Below are positions 54,342 through 58,258 of a DNA stretch of 58,258 bases, in pieces. Every line of letters begins with the position of its first letter. Within the stretch, counting starts at the first letter, position 1. This DNA comes from Natronogracilivirga saccharolytica (GTDB lineage Bacteria > Bacteroidota > Rhodothermia > Balneolales > Natronogracilivirgulaceae). The DNA lies in contig NZ_JAFIDN010000015.1 of assembly GCF_017921895.1 (NCBI RefSeq), positions 1 through 58,258 of the forward strand, in the 5' to 3' direction. The notes under the pieces are model-generated. The model searched no databases, was not told where the DNA came from, and saw nothing but the letters and a program-made list of their open reading frames with translations. The position numbers and the translations under genes are program-made.

Positions 54342-55481
54342 ATGCATAAAAATTTTATTATAAATAGAGTTTTTAATATATTTCTTTTTCCTATACATAT
54401 ACTTTTTTGGTATTATTTCACAAGGCCTACAGGTGTGAAAATATCTAAACATTTTACACTTGCAGGGTCGAAATGTATGAAATTCTATTTTTATTATTTT
54501 AAACTTTGTAACTCAACTGTAAATAAAAAAAGATTAAAATTACTTTGCAAGGTAGCAAGAGAGTTTGAAAATCATGTTTTATTTGAACGGGTCTGTGAAA
54601 TGTATGCAAATAGTTGTATATTTTCAAATACGCATGTAAAAAAAATATTTATTAGATCAGGTTATGGCGAAGGTGCATTAGGAACTTATAGATATGTTGA
54701 AAATACAAAAGGTGAAAAATTATTCGAAAAGATTGTCTTTGCAAAAAGCAATGATGATAAACATATCGACTTATATTCATCAGTACTTCAAAAATATATT
54801 GTAAATATAAAAATTCCTCTAATTGTAAGTGTAGTAAGAACTAATGAGTTAGTAATATATTATTATGAATATTTGAATAACATTACTGATAAAAGGCAGC
54901 TAAGTAACAAAGAAAAAGAAGAATTATTGCTTTTTTATTTAAAAGAGTTATATAGCTTAAATAATGAGGATGTGGTATTCCATGCATATAATCAGTTTAA
55001 TAATCTATTAGAAGATCAAGTTGTAAAAGAAGGACTATATTATATAAGAAGAGCAAATTATCCAAAATGGATTAATAATGAATCGCTATTAAAGTTTATT
55101 AATGATGTTCTGCTTACTAAGAAGCACATAACTTTATCTCATGGTGATCTTTCATATAAAAATTTCAATAAAGATGGCTATTTATGGGATTGGGATCGAG
55201 CCGGCGTGTATCCAGTAGGTTTTGATTTAGCGTGGGGTGTAGTATCTAGTTTTGAAGAAAAAGATAGCATTAATGATATATATCAAATTGCCTTAAGAAT
55301 TGGAAAAAATGTATATAGTAAAAATATATGTGAAAAAATAATTCAATGTAATGTTTTTGTATTTATATTGATTTGCTATTTTAGAAAATACAAAATAGGA
55401 AAAAATATACCAGAACATGTATTAAGGTTCATAAAAAGTAGGTACAGGAAAATGTACAATATATATATGTTAATAAAATGA
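54342..55481 (+). CDS. Aminoglycoside-phosphotransferase/choline-kinase-like protein
   Basis: A 379-residue protein. The kinase catalytic loop is LSHGDLSYKNF (His267, Asp269, Asn274) followed by LWDWDRAG with the metal Asp near 283-285. This is the HGD-x4-N ... D-x-D pattern of the APH fold. Upstream, GALGTYRYVENTKGEKLFEK looks like the nucleotide-binding strand region with the ATP-site Lys. The first 25 residues are hydrophobic, perhaps membrane-associated. In a glycan cluster it may phosphorylate a sugar or polyol (inference). It is very AT-rich, about the most AT-rich gene in the window by eye. Its stop overlaps the next gene by 4 bp. Confidence 0.65.
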   Translation: MHKNFIINRVFNIFLFPIHILFWYYFTRPTGVKISKHFTLAGSKCMKFYFYYFKLCNSTVNKKRLKLLCKVAREFENHVLFERVCEMYANSCIFSNTHVKKIFIRSGYGEGALGTYRYVENTKGEKLFEKIVFAKSNDDKHIDLYSSVLQKYIVNIKIPLIVSVVRTNELVIYYYEYLNNITDKRQLSNKEKEELLLFYLKELYSLNNEDVVFHAYNQFNNLLEDQVVKEGLYYIRRANYPKWINNESLLKFINDVLLTKKHITLSHGDLSYKNFNKDGYLWDWDRAGVYPVGFDLAWGVVSSFEEKDSINDIYQIALRIGKNVYSKNICEKIIQCNVFVFILICYFRKYKIGKNIPEHVLRFIKSRYRKMYNIYMLIK

Positions 55482-56410
55482 AAATATCTATAGCATTAGC
55501 AACATATAATGGTGTAAAACACTTAAATGAACAACTGGGTAGTTTCGTCAACCAATCAAGATTGCCTGATGAATTAATTATATCTGATGATCTTTCATCG
55601 GATAAAACATTCGAGATAATTAAAAAGTTTGCAGAAGAAGCACCATTCAAGGTTGTCTATTCACAGAATAAAAGTAATTTGGGTTATGCCGGGAACTTCA
55701 ATGTTGCATTGAGTAAAACAACTGGGGACTTGATACTACTTAGTGATCAAGATGATGTCTGGTTTAATAATAAAATAGAAACGATTGAAAAGGTAGCAAG
55801 CAAAAGTACTGAGCTTTTAATAGTTAATGATAAAATGATCACAGATGAAAATCTTAATACTACCGGTATAACTTCATTCAAGATAATATCTTCTAAACCC
55901 AAAAAGTATCAAAAATATCTTTCAGGATCATTTACTTCCATTAAGCGAGAGTTGTTGGACCTGTGCTTGCCAATTCCTGTAGAATTCGGTTCGCACGATG
56001 GCTGGATTTATCATTTTGCAAGTGCTCTGGATAGCAAAAAAGTCGTAAATGAATGTTTGCAGTATTATAGAAGACATGACTCTGCCATCATGAAAAATAA
56101 GAAAAGCCAAAATACAGAAAACAAAAGTATCAAAAATAATGAAATAAAATACGAAAAAAGAATGAGGGAATATGAAACGGTCATCTCAGAAATGGCAAAA
56201 AAAATAAATAATACTGATGATGAAAAAAAAGAAAAAATATTATCGTACATAAAAAAAATAATAGAGATAAGAGAATTCTATGTTCAAAGAAAAAACTTAA
56301 TAAGAAAGCGAAGAATTTGGAGAATTATACCGATTATTATCTTTTTCCTTAATGGCAAATATAAAAATATCAAAGGGGCAAGGAGTGCTGTTCATGATAT
56401 TCTACTTTAA
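55478..56410 (+). CDS. Family 2 glycosyltransferase
   Basis: A 310-residue GT-A enzyme. It opens MKISIALATYNGVKHLNEQL, then ELIISDDLSSDKTFEI, with GDLILLSDQDDVWFNNKIE (the DQDDVW motif of rhamnosyltransferase-like GT2 enzymes) and SHDGWIYHFAS. The C-terminus is a Lys-rich helical tail (KKNLIRKRRIWR) likely to lie on the membrane. DQDDVW-type enzymes often transfer rhamnose or related deoxy sugars, which would fit the neighbouring rmlBA, although rmlC here is dead. Translationally coupled to the kinase-like gene (ATGA overlap). Confidence 0.85.
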   Translation: MKISIALATYNGVKHLNEQLGSFVNQSRLPDELIISDDLSSDKTFEIIKKFAEEAPFKVVYSQNKSNLGYAGNFNVALSKTTGDLILLSDQDDVWFNNKIETIEKVASKSTELLIVNDKMITDENLNTTGITSFKIISSKPKKYQKYLSGSFTSIKRELLDLCLPIPVEFGSHDGWIYHFASALDSKKVVNECLQYYRRHDSAIMKNKKSQNTENKSIKNNEIKYEKRMREYETVISEMAKKINNTDDEKKEKILSYIKKIIEIREFYVQRKNLIRKRRIWRIIPIIIFFLNGKYKNIKGARSAVHDILL

Positions 56411-56422
56411 AGATAAATAATC

Positions 56423-58090
56423 ATGGATATTACTGTTTATTATAGTCAACTATTGAATAATCTCAATTCAAATAAGAGAAACATCACATTCAATGTATCC
56501 GTAGAAAATACAGATAACATAAATGAATACACTCTTAAAAAATACCATATTTACATATTAGGAAATGCTAAACTTGCACACGTTATAGAGGATGAGATCA
56601 ATCATGAAAGACTACTAAGTATCAAAAATGAACTTCAGAATACCGTTGGCAACTTTGCAGTCATAATAATTGGAAGTAACAAATTACATGTAATTACGGA
56701 TGTGTCGGGCAGTATACCTTTGTATTACGGAATAACCCAAAACTGTTTAGCTTTAAGCACAAAACCTGAAAAGGTTGCTGAAAAAATCGGGAATCCTGAA
56801 TTTGATAATGTGTCCATAGCAGACTTCATTGTCAATGAAACCATTTGCCATCCTTATACTACCTATCAAAACATATACGCAATTGATCCAGGTTCCATTA
56901 ACACTTTTACTGACTTGGATATGGAATCGGAATCTTATTACAAGCCCATAGAGGAAACTAGCAATAAAAATTTGGAGGACTGGGCCTTTGAACTCAGAAA
57001 CATGGTTCGGGATTCCGTTCATGAAAACATCTCTGATAAAAAGAATATTCGGGTTCTTTTTTCCGGTGGAGAGGATGCAAGAGTTGTTACATCTTTTATT
57101 CCAAAAGCATATTCATGCAAGCTAACAACCATTCTGGATTTCAAAAATAGGGAATATGCATTGGCTAATATGGTTGCACGAACTTTGAACCGTCCACTGG
57201 AATGGGTGCAAAGACCTGCCGGTTTTTACAGAAACAACTTTAAGGAAAGGATAGAACTCATTGGGTCCGGCAGGGATATCAGACACACGCACTTATTTGG
57301 TGACACAGCAAAGCCGTATGAGAATTCTGATCTTCTTCTGGGGGGATATGCTGCTGATACCTTGTTTAAAACCGCATGGATGAAAAATACCGGGTATAGC
57401 TTTAAAGGTGCCGGGCCGGAAAGAATGTATCCATATAATCCGGATGATATATCCGGGGTACATAGTCCAGATGATCTTGCATGGCTTCATAAGGACTTAG
57501 CGTATGCTATATGGGAAAGAAGGTGGAAATTCCATTTACGATTCAAAGAAATCAGACCGTTGACAGCCGGGAACTGGCACACGTTATGGCCAATGGGAAC
57601 TCACAGAACCACGTACCCTCATTATTTGAGTACGTTACGAGTCGGTCCCAAACTGATAGAACCTTTTTTGGATAACCGGGTATACCAATTGGCTGCAGCT
57701 ATGCCGGATAAATTCCGGATTGACCGGAAAGTCTTCAGGAAAGCATTTCGAAAATCACTTGGAATCGCTGCTTTTGTTCCTGGAAGCAATAATAGGATTC
57801 CTGCGATTGGTGGAACTTTAGGAAGCTTGGCAAGACTTGCCATAATTTCAAACAGAAAAATTATTGATAAGATAACATCCAGGCAGGGAATTCAGGAATC
57901 ATTTGGAAAAGATACTAAAGGGTTCAATTTTTCGATGAATGACTTTTTTAATTCTCAGTCTTTGAATGACTTTAATGACATAATTCGTGGAGAGATAGTA
58001 AATCAAAATCACTATGGTATTGACCTGGATATGATATCAAGTAAATACAAGGTCAGATTATTACAAACACTGTTCGTTATCAACAAATAA
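56423..58090 (+). CDS. Asparagine-synthase-like ligase lacking the glutaminase cysteine (2)
   Basis: A 555-residue protein starting MDITVYYSQLLNN; no Cys2, so no glutaminase. The N-terminal Ntn-like part includes NFAVIIIGSNKLHVITDVSG with SIPLYYG. The synthetase PP-loop is LFSGGEDAR: the usual SGG-x-DS has Ala219 in place of Ser, at a position that normally binds pyrophosphate. The C-terminus has RTTYPHYLSTLRVGPKLIEP with FLDNRVYQLAAAMP. It is a distant paralogue of the enzyme at 48906 and the last intact gene before the IS. Function is probably glycan modification, substrate unknown. Confidence 0.78.
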   Translation: MDITVYYSQLLNNLNSNKRNITFNVSVENTDNINEYTLKKYHIYILGNAKLAHVIEDEINHERLLSIKNELQNTVGNFAVIIIGSNKLHVITDVSGSIPLYYGITQNCLALSTKPEKVAEKIGNPEFDNVSIADFIVNETICHPYTTYQNIYAIDPGSINTFTDLDMESESYYKPIEETSNKNLEDWAFELRNMVRDSVHENISDKKNIRVLFSGGEDARVVTSFIPKAYSCKLTTILDFKNREYALANMVARTLNRPLEWVQRPAGFYRNNFKERIELIGSGRDIRHTHLFGDTAKPYENSDLLLGGYAADTLFKTAWMKNTGYSFKGAGPERMYPYNPDDISGVHSPDDLAWLHKDLAYAIWERRWKFHLRFKEIRPLTAGNWHTLWPMGTHRTTYPHYLSTLRVGPKLIEPFLDNRVYQLAAAMPDKFRIDRKVFRKAFRKSLGIAAFVPGSNNRIPAIGGTLGSLARLAIISNRKIIDKITSRQGIQESFGKDTKGFNFSMNDFFNSQSLNDFNDIIRGEIVNQNHYGIDLDMISSKYKVRLLQTLFVINK

Positions 58091-58165
58091 TTTCAAATCA
58101 CTATTCATCTGCCTACTTCTTCACATGGAACGGGCAGAATAACATTCCAAGTGCCCGATTATGAT

Positions 58166-58258
58166 TTATGAGGTATCGGGTATAGTTAAAGGTTTGAAGG
58201 TATTGAAGAATACTTCAAAAGGCGTTTTATATCCAAGTTTTTTTCGTGGTCTGTTGTT
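58166..58258 (-). CDS. IS30-family transposase, C-terminal end (cut by window edge)
   Basis: The minus strand reads NNRPRKKLGYKTPFEVFFNT and ends FKPLTIPDTS with a stop at 58166. N-x-RPRK-x-LGY-x-TP-x-E-x-F is the diagnostic end of IS30-family DDE transposases. The remaining 300 or so residues lie right of the window. A CGGGCA ... TGCCCG inverted repeat at 58131-58157 lies just past the stop and may belong to the IS end or act as a hairpin between convergent genes. Confidence 0.85.
   Translation of the reverse strand, partial: NNRPRKKLGYKTPFEVFFNTFKPLTIPDTS

Noticed and set aside
1-58258. tRNA, rRNA or other standard RNA genes
   Set aside because: No tRNA-like GGTTCGAATCC arms or rRNA segments were seen while reading either strand; small RNAs cannot be excluded by eye.

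Overview
The window looks like chromosome of a Bacteroidota-type bacterium, most likely Balneolota or Rhodothermota. The evidence is four large secreted proteins ending in the NYPNPFNP type IX secretion (T9SS) sorting domain, -7 boxes of the TAnnTTG kind, GLUG, CotH and DUF4838 architectures, and curlin-repeat amyloid proteins. The curlins and matrix proteins are very acidic, which would suit a saline habitat (inference). Both ends are cut inside insertion sequences: an IS3-family orfA at the left, on the minus strand, and an IS30-family transposase tail at the right, on the minus strand. Essentially every other gene is on the plus strand.

Layout. 0.3-10.2 kb: exopolysaccharide genes (heparinase-like lyase, family 4 glycosyltransferase, WecA/TagO-like initiating transferase, UDP-glucuronate 4-epimerase, sugar aminotransferase, UDP-HexNAc dehydrogenase, UDP-GlcNAc 2-epimerase). 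10.2-13.6 kb: decayed toxin-antitoxin modules on both sides of an intact Wzi-like outer-membrane capsule protein, plus a 15-bp tandem repeat. 13.7-20.3 kb: an acetyltransferase, four curlin-repeat genes, an HEPN-MNT toxin-antitoxin pair and a YdcF/ElyC-type membrane protein. 20.9-29.6 kb: two giant T9SS cargo proteins (GLUG/Fn3/PQQ adhesin-like; CotH-kinase protein). 30.0-33.7 kb: three more curlin genes. 34.3-41.2 kb: a truncated sugar-transferase relative and two T9SS proteins (DUF4838; metallophosphoesterase) that share an apparently unnamed C-terminal module. 41.8-46.7 kb: Wzc-like tyrosine kinase, a small SLBB protein and a PglK-type ABC flippase. 46.8-58.1 kb: an AT-rich glycan tail-modification block (P-loop protein, sugar-transfer ATP-grasp, two asparagine-synthase-like enzymes lacking the glutaminase cysteine, two GT2 enzymes, an APH-like kinase) around rmlB-rmlA and a dead rmlC.

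The whole reads as a biofilm-matrix island. One part makes and exports an amino-uronic-acid-containing polysaccharide. A second makes a family of seven secreted curlin amyloid subunits. A third makes T9SS-exported matrix proteins. The most striking signals are regulatory. Four curlin genes share a promoter signature TTAATTARC-N6-TAAYTTG, with weaker versions before two more curlin genes and before wzc. Five share a near-identical translation-start element AAGGTGACCAAC just before ATG. Most have their own terminator. No csgE/F/G-type secretion gene, Wzx/Wzy pair, full-length Wza or rmlD is present, so those functions must lie elsewhere.

All calls come from reading the sequence; no database search was run. 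Family names come from recognisable motifs and are graded by confidence.
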